Both the position numbers and the translations under genes were made by a program. Positions 28,295 to 37,611 of a stretch of 64,000 bases of DNA are shown here, one piece after another. Source of the DNA: NCEH01 sp043195125 (lineage in GTDB: Bacteria > Pseudomonadota > Alphaproteobacteria > Rhizobiales > Xanthobacteraceae); assembly GCF_043195125.1 (NCBI RefSeq), contig NZ_JBAFWR010000003.1. One strand, written 5' to 3'. The notes beneath the pieces are model-generated. The model was not told where the DNA came from. It saw only the letters and a list, made by a program, of their open reading frames with translations, and searched no databases. Each line of letters begins with the position of its first letter. Position 1 is the first letter of the stretch.

Positions 28295-28324
28295 GGACAA
28301 AACCTTTGCGATCCCTTGCTTTCG

Positions 28325-30166
28325 TCAGGCCGCAGTCAGCGAAAAGATGCTCGCCCCGGTATCCGCCGTCCCAACCGCATTTCGGAACGGCGCGAACAAT
28401 TCCCGGCCCACATTGACGTGGGAGGCGGAAAGATCTCCCTCCGCCTGCGCGCGGGCGGCCCATTCGTCCGCATCCACCAGCACGGTGAGATGCCCGGCGA
28501 CGCCGTCGAGCCGCACCAGGTCTCCATCGCGGATCTTGCCGATCGGCCCGCCGGCCGCCGCCTCCGGGGTCACGTGGATGGCCGAGGGCACCTTGCCCGA
28601 GGCGCCGGACATGCGCCCGTCAGTCACCAGCGCCACCTTCTGCCCGCGATCCTGCAGCACGCCGAGTGGCGGCAGCAGCTTATGCAGTTCCGGCATGCCG
28701 TTGGCCTTCGGCCCCTGGAAGCGCACCACGGCGACGAAATCGCCCGTGAGGCTGCCGGTCTTGAACGCGGCCTGAAGCGCCTCCTGGGAATGGAACACGC
28801 GGGCCGGCGCCTCGATGACATGCCGCTCCGGCGCCACCGCCGAGGTCTTGATGACCGCGCGGCCGAGATTGCCGTCCAGCACCTTCAGCCCGCCGGTGGG
28901 CTGGAACGCGCGGGTGACCGGGCGAAGCACCGCCTCGTCGCCGCTCGCCGCCGTGGCGTCGCGCCACGCCAGGGCGCCGTTCTCGTCCAGGCCCGGCTCG
29001 GCCGTGTAGCCGGAAAGCCCGGTGCCCCACACGGTCTCCACGTCCTCGTGCAGCAGGCCGGCGGAGAGCAATTCGCGGATGACGAAACCCATGCCGCCGG
29101 CGGCGTGGAAATGGTTCACGTCCGCCTTGCCGTTGGGATAGACGCGGGTGAGCAGCGGCACCACGTCCGCGAGGTCTGAGAAATCGTCCCAGGTCAGCTT
29201 GATGCCCGCCGCCGCCGCCATGGCGACGATATGGAGCGTGTGGTTGGTGGAGCCGCCGGTGGCATGCAGGCCGACGACGCCGTTCACGAACGCCTTCTCG
29301 TCCAGCATCCGGCCGAGCGGGGTGTAGTGATTGCCGAGCGCGCTGTTGGCGAGCGCCCGCTTGGTGCCCTCCCGCGTCAGCGCATCGCGCAGCGGCGTGT
29401 TAGGATTGACGAAGGAGGCGCCGGGCAAATGCACGCCCATGATCTCCATCATCATCTGGTTGGTGTTGGCGGTGCCGTAGAAGGTGCAGGTGCCGGGGCC
29501 GTGGTAGGACTTGGACTCCGCCTCGAGCAGCGCGTCGCGGCCGATCTTTCCTTCCGCGAACAATTGGCGGATGCGGGATTTCTCGTCGTTCGGCAGGCCC
29601 GAGGTCATGGGTCCGCTCGGAATGAACACCGCCGGCAGATGGCCGAACGAGAGCGCGCCGATGATCAGGCCGGGCACGATCTTGTCGCAAATGCCGAGGA
29701 AGACGGCGGCATCGAAGGTCTGGTGCGAGAGCGCCACCGCCGTTGAAAGGGCGATCACCTCGCGGGAGAACAGGGACAGTTCCATGCCCGCTTCCCCCTG
29801 CGTGACGCCGTCGCACATGGCCGGCACCCCGCCCGCCACCTGCGCCACCCCGCCCACGTCGCGGGCCGCCTCGCGGATCAGCTCGGGGAAGCGCTCGTAG
29901 GGTTGGTGGGCGCTGAGCATGTCGTTATAGGCGGTCACAATCGCGAGATTTCCGCCCTCGCCACTGCGCAGCTCCGCCTTGTCGCCGGGCAGGCAGGCGG
30001 CGAATCCATGGGCCTGGTTGGCACAGCCGAGCGCCCGGCGGCGGGGGCCGGCCTCTCCGGCGGCGGCGATACGGTCCAGATAACGCGCGCGGCTGTCGCG
30101 GCTGCGTTCAGCAATGCGCTGCGTCACCTCGCCGATGCGGGCATTGAGACTGGCTTGGGCGGTCAT
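28325..30166 (-). CDS. edd: 6-phosphogluconate dehydratase (Entner-Doudoroff)
   Basis: [4Fe-4S] dehydratase converting 6-phosphogluconate to 2-keto-3-deoxy-6-phosphogluconate. The 613 residues match Edd/IlvD-family length and carry the cluster and substrate segments VPAMCDGVTQGEAGMELSL, LGICDKIVPGL, HGPGTCTFYGTANTNQM and GLHATGGSTNHTLHI, plus the C-terminal VTDGRMSGASGKVPSAIHV. The phosphogluconate-type GTCTFYGTANTNQ distinguishes it from dihydroxyacid dehydratase. No eda or zwf is adjacent. The 147-bp gap to the divergent dehydrogenase should hold its promoter. Confidence 0.95.
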   Translation of the reverse strand: MTAQASLNARIGEVTQRIAERSRDSRARYLDRIAAAGEAGPRRRALGCANQAHGFAACLPGDKAELRSGEGGNLAIVTAYNDMLSAHQPYERFPELIREAARDVGGVAQVAGGVPAMCDGVTQGEAGMELSLFSREVIALSTAVALSHQTFDAAVFLGICDKIVPGLIIGALSFGHLPAVFIPSGPMTSGLPNDEKSRIRQLFAEGKIGRDALLEAESKSYHGPGTCTFYGTANTNQMMMEIMGVHLPGASFVNPNTPLRDALTREGTKRALANSALGNHYTPLGRMLDEKAFVNGVVGLHATGGSTNHTLHIVAMAAAAGIKLTWDDFSDLADVVPLLTRVYPNGKADVNHFHAAGGMGFVIRELLSAGLLHEDVETVWGTGLSGYTAEPGLDENGALAWRDATAASGDEAVLRPVTRAFQPTGGLKVLDGNLGRAVIKTSAVAPERHVIEAPARVFHSQEALQAAFKTGSLTGDFVAVVRFQGPKANGMPELHKLLPPLGVLQDRGQKVALVTDGRMSGASGKVPSAIHVTPEAAAGGPIGKIRDGDLVRLDGVAGHLTVLVDADEWAARAQAEGDLSASHVNVGRELFAPFRNAVGTADTGASIFSLTAA

Positions 30167-30313
30167 TGGGACCTCCTGGCTGGCGGGATGGGGAACGGGC
30201 GGGAAGCAGGAGCCGTCCCGGCGCGATCCGATTCAAGGTGAGAGATTGCCATTTTAACCTCGAAGCCGGATCAAGGGCATCACCAACACATGCGCCCGAT
30301 AGCGAGCATTTCA

Positions 30314-31285
30314 ATGACACACTCCGCACCCGCCCGCGTCGCCATCCTCGACGATTACCAGAGCGTGGCCGCATCCATGGCCGATTGGGATGCCCTGAAG
30401 CCCGGCGCCGAGGCTGTCTTTTTCCACGATCATGTGGCCGATCCGGACCGCCTCGCCGCCCGCCTCACGCCGTTCGACGCGCTGGTGCTCACGCGCGAAC
30501 GCACGCCGGTCGACGCGGCGCTGATCGCCCAGCTGCCCAACCTCAAGCTCATCACCACCGTCGGCATGTGGAACGCCTCCATCGATATCGCGGCGGCGCA
30601 GGCGCGCGGCATCACGGTGAGCGGGACCGTTGGCGGCGACCCCCACGCCACCCCTGCCCTCACCTGGGCCTTGGTGCTGGCAGTGACGCGCGGGCTGCAC
30701 AAGGAAGCGGCCTCCGTGCGCGCCGGCGGCTGGCAGGTCGGCCTCGGCATGGATATCGCCGGCAAGACCCTGGGCGTGCTCGGCCTCGGCCGCATCGGCG
30801 CGGAGGTGGCGAAGTTCGGCCAGGCCTTCGGCATGAAGGTCATCGCCTGGAGCCAGAATCTGACCGCCGAGCGGGCGGCGGAATGCGGCGTGGAACGGGT
30901 GGAGAAGGACGAATTGTTCGCCCGCGCCGACGTGCTCACCATCCACCTCAAGCTCGGCGCCCGCACGCAGGATCTCGTCGGCGCGGCGGAACTGGGCCGC
31001 ATGAAGACAACGGCCTTCCTGGTCAACACCTCGCGCGGGCCGATCGTTTCCGAGCCGGCCCTGGTGGACGCGCTGATGCAGCGGCGGATCGCCGGCGCGG
31101 CGCTCGATGTGTTCGACACCGAGCCGCTGGCGGTGGATCATCCGTTCCGATTTTTGCCCAATGTGCTGGCGACGCCGCACATCGGCTATGTTACGGAAAA
31201 CACCTATCGCACGGCCTTCCCGCAGATCGTCGAAGACATCGCCGCCTGGCAGCGCGGCGCGCCGATCCGCGTGCTTGAGCCGTGA
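30314..31285 (+). CDS. D-2-hydroxyacid dehydrogenase family protein
   Basis: NAD(P)-dependent D-isomer-specific 2-hydroxyacid dehydrogenase of 323 residues. The catalytic-domain start (VAILDDYQSVAASMADW), the dinucleotide motif GVLGLGRIGAEVA, FLVNTSRGPIV and the catalytic histidine region LATPHIGYVTENTY are present. The last has the Glu/His arrangement of the family, but substrate specificity (glycerate, hydroxypyruvate, others) cannot be read. The start at 30314 (MTHSAPARVAIL) is preferred over 30290. It is 82 bp upstream of the L-2-hydroxyglutarate oxidase gene on the same strand. Confidence 0.88.
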   Translation: MTHSAPARVAILDDYQSVAASMADWDALKPGAEAVFFHDHVADPDRLAARLTPFDALVLTRERTPVDAALIAQLPNLKLITTVGMWNASIDIAAAQARGITVSGTVGGDPHATPALTWALVLAVTRGLHKEAASVRAGGWQVGLGMDIAGKTLGVLGLGRIGAEVAKFGQAFGMKVIAWSQNLTAERAAECGVERVEKDELFARADVLTIHLKLGARTQDLVGAAELGRMKTTAFLVNTSRGPIVSEPALVDALMQRRIAGAALDVFDTEPLAVDHPFRFLPNVLATPHIGYVTENTYRTAFPQIVEDIAAWQRGAPIRVLEP

Positions 31286-31367
31286 GACACGCCATCAGCC
31301 GGTGGGACACACCGCCGGGAAAACACGGGCGCTTCGCAGCCCGGACTTGTGGGAGGAAAAGAGCATC

Positions 31368-32567
31368 ATGCTCTATGATTTCATCATCATCGGAGGCGGC
31401 ATCGTCGGCCTCTCGACGGCGCGGGAAATCCTGCGCCGCCAGCCGGACGCAGGCCTGTTGCTGCTGGAGAAGGAAGGCGGCCTTGCCCGCCACCAGACCG
31501 GGCACAACAGCGGCGTGATCCACGCCGGCATTTATTACGCCCCCGGCAGCTTCAAGGCCGAGCTGTGCCGCAAGGGCGCGCAGGCCACCAAGGATTTCTG
31601 CCGCGCCCACAACATCGCCTTTGAAACCTGCGGCAAGCTGCTGGTCGCGACCGATGCGGAGGAACTGGCGCGCATGGACGCGCTCTACCAGCGCGCAGCC
31701 GCCAACAATGTGGAAGTGGAGCGCCTGGATGGCGCCGAGCTGAAGCGGCGCGAGCCCAACATCACCGGCATCGGCGCCCTGTTCGTGCCCTCTACCGGCA
31801 TAGTCGACTACAAGCAGGTGTGCGCGGCGCTGGCCCGCGAGATCGAGGCGGCGGGCGGCACCATTCTGCTCGGCGCCCAGGTCGACGCCATTCGCGAGGG
31901 GGCGGAAGAAGTGGAGGTCCGCAGCGGCGGCGTCACCCATCGCGCCAAGACGCTGGTCGCCTGCGCCGGCCTGCAATCGGACCGCATCGCGCGTCTCGCG
32001 GGCCTCAAAATCAGCCACCGCATCGTGCCGTTCCGGGGCGAATATTATCGCCTGCCGCCGAGCCGCAATGCCATCGTCAAGCACCTGATCTATCCGGTGC
32101 CGGACCCGACCTTGCCGTTCCTCGGCATCCACCTCACCCGCATGATCGACGGCTCGGTGACGGTCGGCCCCAATGCGGTGCTCGGCATGGCGCGCGAGGG
32201 CTATCCCAAGCTCTCGGTGAATGCCGCAGACCTTGCGGATACACTCACCTTTCCCGGCTTCTGGCGCACGCTCGCCAACAATCCGCGCGCTGCGATCAAG
32301 GAGCTGAAGAACTCCCTCATGCCCGCGGGCTATCTGGAGCAATGCCGCAAATATTGCCCGGACCTGACCATGGCGGACCTCCAGCCCTATGAGGCCGGCA
32401 TCCGCGCGCAGGCGGTGCTCGCCGACGGCACGCTGGTGCACGACTTCCTGTTCGAGCAGACGCCGCGCTCGCTGCATGTCTGCAACGCGCCCTCCCCCGC
32501 CGCCACCGCCGCCTTGCCCATCGGCGAGATGATCGCCGACAAGCTCATGGGCGCGCGGGCAGCCTGA
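31368..32567 (+). CDS. lhgO: L-2-hydroxyglutarate oxidase LhgO
   Basis: FAD-dependent membrane-associated dehydrogenase that oxidises L-2-hydroxyglutarate to 2-oxoglutarate. The 399 residues begin MLYDFIIIGGGIVGLSTA with the GxGxxG dinucleotide motif. HQTGHNSGVIHAGIYYAPGS is diagnostic of LhgO, as are the PFRGEYYRL and GVGPNA-like SVTVGPNAVLGMAREGY segments. A strong GGGAGG lies 8 bp before ATG 31368. It ends 2 bp before the stop of the convergent ureohydrolase gene. Confidence 0.93.
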   Translation: MLYDFIIIGGGIVGLSTAREILRRQPDAGLLLLEKEGGLARHQTGHNSGVIHAGIYYAPGSFKAELCRKGAQATKDFCRAHNIAFETCGKLLVATDAEELARMDALYQRAAANNVEVERLDGAELKRREPNITGIGALFVPSTGIVDYKQVCAALAREIEAAGGTILLGAQVDAIREGAEEVEVRSGGVTHRAKTLVACAGLQSDRIARLAGLKISHRIVPFRGEYYRLPPSRNAIVKHLIYPVPDPTLPFLGIHLTRMIDGSVTVGPNAVLGMAREGYPKLSVNAADLADTLTFPGFWRTLANNPRAAIKELKNSLMPAGYLEQCRKYCPDLTMADLQPYEAGIRAQAVLADGTLVHDFLFEQTPRSLHVCNAPSPAATAALPIGEMIADKLMGARAA

Positions 32568-32569
32568 AC

Positions 32570-33526
32570 TCAGCGGCCGCGCTGGTGCAGGATGCGGCCG
32601 ATGAGGTTCAGCAGGATCTGGGCGGCGAGGATGGCGGTGACGCCGGCGGGATCATATTCGCGCGCCACCTCCACCAGGTCGACGCCGACGATGGTACCCC
32701 GCTTGGCGAGGCCGTCCAGCAGTTCCAGCACCTCGTAATAGGCAAAGCCGCCGTGGCTGGGCGTGCCGGTGCCCGGCGCGATGGAGGGGTCGAAGCCGTC
32801 GATGTCGATACTCACATAATAGCGCGCGCCCGCCGGGATGCGCGCCAGCACCGCCTCGGTCCCGAGCTTGCGGATCTGCCGCACGCTCAGGATGTCGCTG
32901 CCCATGCGGCGGGCGTCCTCATAGCCCTCGCGGGCGGTGGAGGAGACGTTGCGGATGCCGAGCTGGGTCAGGCCGGTAACGTGGGGTCGCTCGGCGGCAC
33001 GGCGCATGGGGCTGCCGTGGCCGTTGCGCACGCCATGCCGCTCGTCGACGAAATCCAGATGCGCGTCGAATTGCACCAGATGCACCGGCGCCTCGTCGGA
33101 AAAGGCGGCAACGCAGGGAATATTGATGGAATGATCCCCGCCGAGCACCACCGGCAGCGCGCCCGCCTTGAGGATTGCCCGCACGCCCGCTTCGATATTG
33201 GCGTGGCTCTGCGCGGTGTCGGTGTGGATCATGTCGGCATCGCCCATATCCACGATGCGCGCAGCCCCGGCGGGCAGATAGACCACGTCGTCCTCATGGT
33301 CATAGGCGCCGGAATGGCCGAAGGCGAACAGCGTGGAGGCCTCCCGGATCGCCCGCGGGCCCGAGCGGGCGCCGGAGCGCCATTGGGTGCCGAGATCGAA
33401 CGGCGCGCCGAGGATGGCGACATCGGCCTCCAGCTTATCCCAGTCCAGGCACAGGGGGTATTTGCCGAAGGTGCAGATGCCGACGAAGGGCAGGTCGAGC
33501 CGGCCGCTTTCATATCCATGGGACAT
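32570..33526 (-). CDS. Ureohydrolase family protein 1 (agmatinase-like)
   Basis: Binuclear-Mn hydrolase of the arginase/agmatinase superfamily, 318 residues, which releases urea from guanidino groups. Metal motifs are intact: GGDHS, QFDAHLDF and SIDIDGFDPSIAPGTGTP. The N-terminal region (FGKYPLCLDWDKLEADVAILG) is longer than in E. coli SpeB. The family includes agmatinase, guanidinobutyrase, guanidinopropionase and formimidoylglutamase, and the substrate is not readable. The start at 33526 lies 11 bp after the stop of ureohydrolase 2 and follows AAGGAA. Last gene of the eight-gene operon. Confidence 0.88.
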   Translation of the reverse strand: MSHGYESGRLDLPFVGICTFGKYPLCLDWDKLEADVAILGAPFDLGTQWRSGARSGPRAIREASTLFAFGHSGAYDHEDDVVYLPAGAARIVDMGDADMIHTDTAQSHANIEAGVRAILKAGALPVVLGGDHSINIPCVAAFSDEAPVHLVQFDAHLDFVDERHGVRNGHGSPMRRAAERPHVTGLTQLGIRNVSSTAREGYEDARRMGSDILSVRQIRKLGTEAVLARIPAGARYYVSIDIDGFDPSIAPGTGTPSHGGFAYYEVLELLDGLAKRGTIVGVDLVEVAREYDPAGVTAILAAQILLNLIGRILHQRGR

Positions 33527-33536
33527 GGGGTTTTCC

Positions 33537-34514
33537 TTAGACCGCATCGAGGGCGAGGGGCGCGCCGCGCCGTTCGGCAACACCAGTTGCCAGCACGCAT
33601 AGAAGTTCGAACATGAGGCTGGCGCCCGTCAGGGCCGTGAGGCCGGAGGGGTCGAACGGCGGGGCGACTTCCACGAGGTCCGCGCCGATCAGGTTGAGCC
33701 CCGCCAGCGCCCGCACCATGTGCTGCGCCTCGCGGGTGGTGAAGCCGCCGATCTCCGGCGTGCCGGTGCCCGGCGCGAAGGAGGGATCGAGGCTGTCGAT
33801 GTCGAACGTCACATAGGCCGGCTGTTCGCCGAGGATGGCATGGACCTCGTCCATCACGTCCTGCGGCCCGCGCTTGATGAATTCCTCCATGAAGATCATG
33901 CGGATCCCGCATGCCTTCGCAAAGTCGAAGTTCGAAGCATCCGAGATCGCCCCGCGCAGGCCGATCTGCACGAACCGCTTGGGGTCGATCAACCCCTCCT
34001 CAATGGCGCGGCGGAACGGCGTGCCGTGGTTGTAGGGATTGCCGCCGAAGAAGCCGTCATAGGTGTCGGAATGGGCGTCGAACTGCACCACGCCCACCGG
34101 GCCCTTCTGCACCAGCCCGCGCAGGATGGGCAGCGTCATCAGGTGATCGCCGCCGGCAGAGAGCGGCACCGCGCCGGCGGTGCGCACGCCGGCGTAGAAA
34201 TCGCCCACCAGCTTCAACGTCTTCATGAGGTCGAGCGGGTCGACCGGCGCGTCGCCGCAATCGGCGATCCGCGCCTGGTCGTACGGCGAGACGCCGGTGA
34301 CATGGTGTACCCGGCGCGTCAGGCTCGACTGGTTGCGCAATTCGCGCGGCCCGTGGCGCGTGCCGGCGCGATTGGTCACGCCGCCGTCGAACGGCACGCC
34401 GACAATGGCAATATCCACCTCGGCCGGCTCGGCCTGCGGCAGCCGCATGAAGGTGGCGATGCCGGCGAAACGCGGAATGCTGCCGGAATCCGCCGGCTCG
34501 AACTTTCCAACCAT
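33537..34514 (-). CDS. Ureohydrolase family protein 2 (guanidinobutyrase/agmatinase-like)
   Basis: A second ureohydrolase of 325 residues with its own motif set: AGGDHLMTLP, QFDAHSDTYDG and TFDIDSLDPSFAPGTGTPE. Its N-terminus (FEPADSGSIPRFAGIATFMRLP) is of the guanidinobutyrase/guanidinopropionase type. It is clearly divergent from the neighbouring copy, so this is not a recent duplication. Two different ureohydrolases in one operon may act on two guanidino compounds or form a hetero-oligomer. Confidence 0.88.
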   Translation of the reverse strand: MVGKFEPADSGSIPRFAGIATFMRLPQAEPAEVDIAIVGVPFDGGVTNRAGTRHGPRELRNQSSLTRRVHHVTGVSPYDQARIADCGDAPVDPLDLMKTLKLVGDFYAGVRTAGAVPLSAGGDHLMTLPILRGLVQKGPVGVVQFDAHSDTYDGFFGGNPYNHGTPFRRAIEEGLIDPKRFVQIGLRGAISDASNFDFAKACGIRMIFMEEFIKRGPQDVMDEVHAILGEQPAYVTFDIDSLDPSFAPGTGTPEIGGFTTREAQHMVRALAGLNLIGADLVEVAPPFDPSGLTALTGASLMFELLCVLATGVAERRGAPLALDAV

Positions 34515-34556
34515 GAAAAACCTGCCATCTGGCTCATGCGGGCCGCGCCCGCGCTG

Positions 34557-35330
34557 TCAGAGATTGAATTCCTTGCGCACCGCCGCGGTGATGCCGGCGA
34601 CATAGTCGTCCATCAGCCACTGGCCCTTTTCGGCGGTGGAGCCATGGGCCACCGCGAGCACGCCGGACGCCGGCACGAAGCCGGCCGGCACCGGGTGCAT
34701 GTCATAGGTGGGGAATTGCGCCGGTCCGTCGGACGGCACCTTCTCCATCTCCACCAGTTCCGGGCGCACCAGGAGCATGAGCGAGGTCTCCAGCAGGCTC
34801 GCATGCTCCAGGTCGATGCCAGGGAAGCCGTCGGGGAACAGGCGCTCCAGCGTCTCGCGCCGGGCAAAATCCCAATATTCCAGGCGCATCAGCTGCATGC
34901 CGGTGATGCCGTCGCGGCGCAGTTCGCGCAGGCCGAGGTCCACGCCCTCGACGCCGGGCCACATGTTCTCATAATGGCCGTTCACCACCACGATGCGCCG
35001 CACGCCATCGGCGCCGAGGGCGCGGATCACATCGCGCAGCACCAAAGCGAAGGTGTAGGCATCGAGGCTCGTGGTGCCGGGAAAAGCCTCGCCGCCGCCG
35101 GAGCGGGGCTGGGATTTGTAGCCATAGGGGATCGCCGGCGCGACAATGCCGCCGATCTGCGCCGCCACCCGCGCGCACACGGCCGTGGGCAGCACCACGT
35201 CCACGTTCAGCGGCAGATGCGGGCCGTGCTGCTCGGTGGTGCCCAGGGGAATAAACACCGTCGCCCCGGCGGCGATCTTCGCCTGATATTGCGGCCAGCT
35301 CAGTTCGGCCATGTAGACGCTGTCGACCAT
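34557..35330 (-). CDS. Creatininase-family amidohydrolase
   Basis: A 257-residue metal-dependent amidohydrolase of the creatininase fold. The motif GTTEQHGPHLPLNVD supplies the metal-binding Glu and His, FPGTTSL and VVNGHYEN supply further ligands, and LLETSLMLLVRPELV is a family helix. Members hydrolyse cyclic amides (creatinine), formamides (FAPy, 2-amino-5-formylamino compounds) or peptides (MftE). The start at 35330 (MVDSVYMAELSW) follows GGGGAAA. Grouping with two ureohydrolases points to ring opening of a guanidino- or ureido-type heterocycle (inference). Confidence 0.85.
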   Translation of the reverse strand: MVDSVYMAELSWPQYQAKIAAGATVFIPLGTTEQHGPHLPLNVDVVLPTAVCARVAAQIGGIVAPAIPYGYKSQPRSGGGEAFPGTTSLDAYTFALVLRDVIRALGADGVRRIVVVNGHYENMWPGVEGVDLGLRELRRDGITGMQLMRLEYWDFARRETLERLFPDGFPGIDLEHASLLETSLMLLVRPELVEMEKVPSDGPAQFPTYDMHPVPAGFVPASGVLAVAHGSTAEKGQWLMDDYVAGITAAVRKEFNL

Positions 35331-35341
35331 TGTGTTTCCCC

Positions 35342-36064
35342 TCAGTGCATGGCCGCGCCGCCATCGACGCTGATGCATTGGCCGGTGATGAAATTCGTGT
35401 GGCGCGAGGCGAGGAAGGCGACCGCCTCGGCCACCTCCTCCGGTCGGCCGATGCGGCGCAGCGGATTGTTGGTTTCCAGCGCCTGCTGGGCCGCATCCAT
35501 GCCGGCGAAATTGAGCAAGGGCGTATCCACCGGCCCCGGCGCCACTGCGTTCACCAGGATGCGCGGCGCGAGCTCCCGCGCCCAGGAGCGGGTCAGCGCC
35601 AGGATCGCGCCCTTGGTGGCGCAATAGCCGGACGCGCCCTGCCGGCCGAGATAGCCCAGCTCGGACGCGATATTGATGATGCGCCCATGTTCCCCGAAAA
35701 GCCGCGCGGCCTCCCGCGCCATGAGGATGGTGCCGCGCACGTTCACCGCCAGCATCTTCTCGAAGGCGGCGAAATCGAAGGCGGCGAGCGGGCTTTCCAG
35801 ATCCAGCCCGGCGCAGTTCACGATCACGTCGAGTCCGCGCAGATGCGCCGCCGCCGCATCCATCGCCGCGACGACCGCCACCTCGTCGGTAAGGTCGACC
35901 GTAATGGGATGCCAAGCGGACGCCTCCGCCGGCTGGATATCAAATCCGACCACATGGGCGCCGCCCGCCGCCAGCCGGTTCGCGCAGGCGCGGCCGATGC
36001 CGCTCGCCGCGCCGGTGACGACGATGCGCAGGCCCTGGTGCGGGGAGGGATCAGAGGGGTTCAC
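35342..36064 (-). CDS. Short-chain dehydrogenase/reductase 1
   Basis: Classical SDR of 240 residues: TGAASGIG cofactor motif, NCAG, catalytic Ser and YCATK (Tyr-x-x-x-Lys), PGPVDTPL and a C-terminal GQCISVDGG. The acidic residue after beta 2 (GFDIQPAE) suggests NAD rather than NADP. Start is a GTG at 36064 (or 36067) that overlaps the stop of SDR 2 (GTGA). Operon position between a second SDR and the creatininase gene suggests oxidation of a hydroxyl on the imported compound. Confidence 0.83.
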   Translation of the reverse strand: MNPSDPSPHQGLRIVVTGAASGIGRACANRLAAGGAHVVGFDIQPAEASAWHPITVDLTDEVAVVAAMDAAAAHLRGLDVIVNCAGLDLESPLAAFDFAAFEKMLAVNVRGTILMAREAARLFGEHGRIINIASELGYLGRQGASGYCATKGAILALTRSWARELAPRILVNAVAPGPVDTPLLNFAGMDAAQQALETNNPLRRIGRPEEVAEAVAFLASRHTNFITGQCISVDGGAAMH

Positions 36065-36831
36065 CACGGTGCTTCTCCACGATCGACCCCGAGGCTCTGG
36101 CCGGTGATGTTCGCGGCGAGATCCGAGGCGAGGAACAGATAGGTGCCCGCCACGTCGTCCGGGTCCATGAAGCCCGGCAGCGCCTGAACGGCGACGATCT
36201 CGCGCAGCAGATCGTCCTCCGGCCGTCCGGTGCGCTCGGCCATGGCGCGCAGCGAGCGCAGCGAAGCGTCCGTGCGCACCCAGCCGGGACACACCGCATT
36301 CACATTGATGCCGCGCGGACCCAATTCCTTGGCGAAGGTCTTGGTCAGGCCGATCACCGCGTGCTTGGACGCCACATAGGCGCCGAACAGCGGCTCGGCG
36401 GTGCGCGACCAGATGGAGGCGGTGTTGATGATGCGCCCGCCGTGGGAGAGCTTCGGCGCGAAGGCGCGGGTGGCCAGGAATGTCCCCGTCACGTTGATTT
36501 CCACCACGCGGCGGAAGCGCAGCTCGTTCTCCGCGCTCGGGTCGTCGAGCGGCGTTACCAGTTCCAGACCGGCATTGTTCACCAGCACGTCGAGATGGGC
36601 GATCTCCTGCGCCACGGCTTCGAGATCGGCGGTGCGCGTGATGTCGGCCTTGTGGCCGCGCGCGCCGAGCCGCTCGGCGGCCTCGAAGATGGCGTCATCC
36701 TCCGCCAGCATGTGCAGATCGGCCCCCGCCGCGGCGAAGGCGCGGGCGATGCCGTGGCCGATGCCCCGGCTCGACCCCGTCACCAGAACGGCGCGCCCCG
36801 CGAGGCCGCCGAGCAATCCGCCCGCCATCAT
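36061..36831 (-). CDS. Short-chain dehydrogenase/reductase 2
   Basis: Classical SDR of 256 residues with TGSSRGIGHGIA, NNAG, the SIWSRTAEPLFGAYVASK active site (Ser, then Tyr-x-x-x-Lys) and CPGWVRTDAS. It is only distantly related to the adjacent SDR 1. The C-terminus (NITGQSLGVDRGEAPW) is complete. Its ATG at 36831 overlaps the ABC ATPase stop (ATGA), so the dehydrogenase is translated directly behind the transporter. Confidence 0.85.
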   Translation of the reverse strand: MMAGGLLGGLAGRAVLVTGSSRGIGHGIARAFAAAGADLHMLAEDDAIFEAAERLGARGHKADITRTADLEAVAQEIAHLDVLVNNAGLELVTPLDDPSAENELRFRRVVEINVTGTFLATRAFAPKLSHGGRIINTASIWSRTAEPLFGAYVASKHAVIGLTKTFAKELGPRGINVNAVCPGWVRTDASLRSLRAMAERTGRPEDDLLREIVAVQALPGFMDPDDVAGTYLFLASDLAANITGQSLGVDRGEAPW

Positions 36832-37601
36832 GGCTCTTCCCCCGCGCTTGCCCGCACCAGGTGCAGCATCTCATTGCGCAAGGCGAAGAAATCCGCCCCG
36901 TCGCGCATCTCCAGCGTGCGGTCCTCGCCGAGGCGCGCGCGCACGTCGATCTCCGCCATGATGCGCGCCGGGCGCTTGGAGAAAACGATCACCCGGTCGG
37001 CAAGGAAGGCGGCTTCCTCAACATCGTGGGTCACGAACACCACAGTCTTGGCATCGCGCCGCTGGATGCGCCGCAACTCGCCCTGCAATTGCTCGCGCCG
37101 CTGGGCATCCAGCGCGCCGAACGGCTCGTCCATCAGCAGCACGTCGGAGCCGGCGGCCAGCGTCCGGGCGATGGCGATGCGCTGGCGCATGCCGCCCGAG
37201 ACGCGGTTGGGATAGGTGTCGGAGAATTCGTAGAGCCCGACCAGATCGAGATAATGATCCCGCCGGCCCAGCTTCTCCTCCTCCGACAGATCGGTGCGGT
37301 AGCGCATGCCGAAGGCGACGTTTTCCGCCACTGTCAGCCAGGGAAAGGAGGAATAGGACTGGAACACCATGCCGCGCCGCCAGTCCGGGCCGCCCACGGG
37401 TGCGCCATCGAGGCGAATGTCCCCGGCGCTCGGAGTATCGAGCCCGCCGATCATGCGCATCAAAGTGGTCTTGCCGCAGCCCGAGGGTCCCAGGAACACG
37501 ACGAATTCATTGCGGGCGATGGCGAGGTTGAAGGGCGTCGCGACCACCTCGACCGTGCCGAAATGCTTGGTGACGTTCGTGAAGGTGAGGTGAGCCGTCA
37601 T
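36828..37601 (-). CDS. ABC transporter ATPase, nitrate/sulfonate/taurine type
   Basis: A 257-residue ATPase of the TauB/SsuB/NrtD group, energising import with the permease and binding protein encoded upstream. Walker A is GPSGCGKT (38-45), the ABC signature VSGGMRQR, Walker B LLMDEPFGALD, and the switch histidine lies in VTHDVEEA. The Q-loop (FQSYSSFPWLTVAENV) is typical of the group. Its stop overlaps the SDR 2 start by 4 bp. Confidence 0.92.
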   Translation of the reverse strand: MTAHLTFTNVTKHFGTVEVVATPFNLAIARNEFVVFLGPSGCGKTTLMRMIGGLDTPSAGDIRLDGAPVGGPDWRRGMVFQSYSSFPWLTVAENVAFGMRYRTDLSEEEKLGRRDHYLDLVGLYEFSDTYPNRVSGGMRQRIAIARTLAAGSDVLLMDEPFGALDAQRREQLQGELRRIQRRDAKTVVFVTHDVEEAAFLADRVIVFSKRPARIMAEIDVRARLGEDRTLEMRDGADFFALRNEMLHLVRASAGEEP

Positions 37602-37611
37602 CCGTTTGCCC

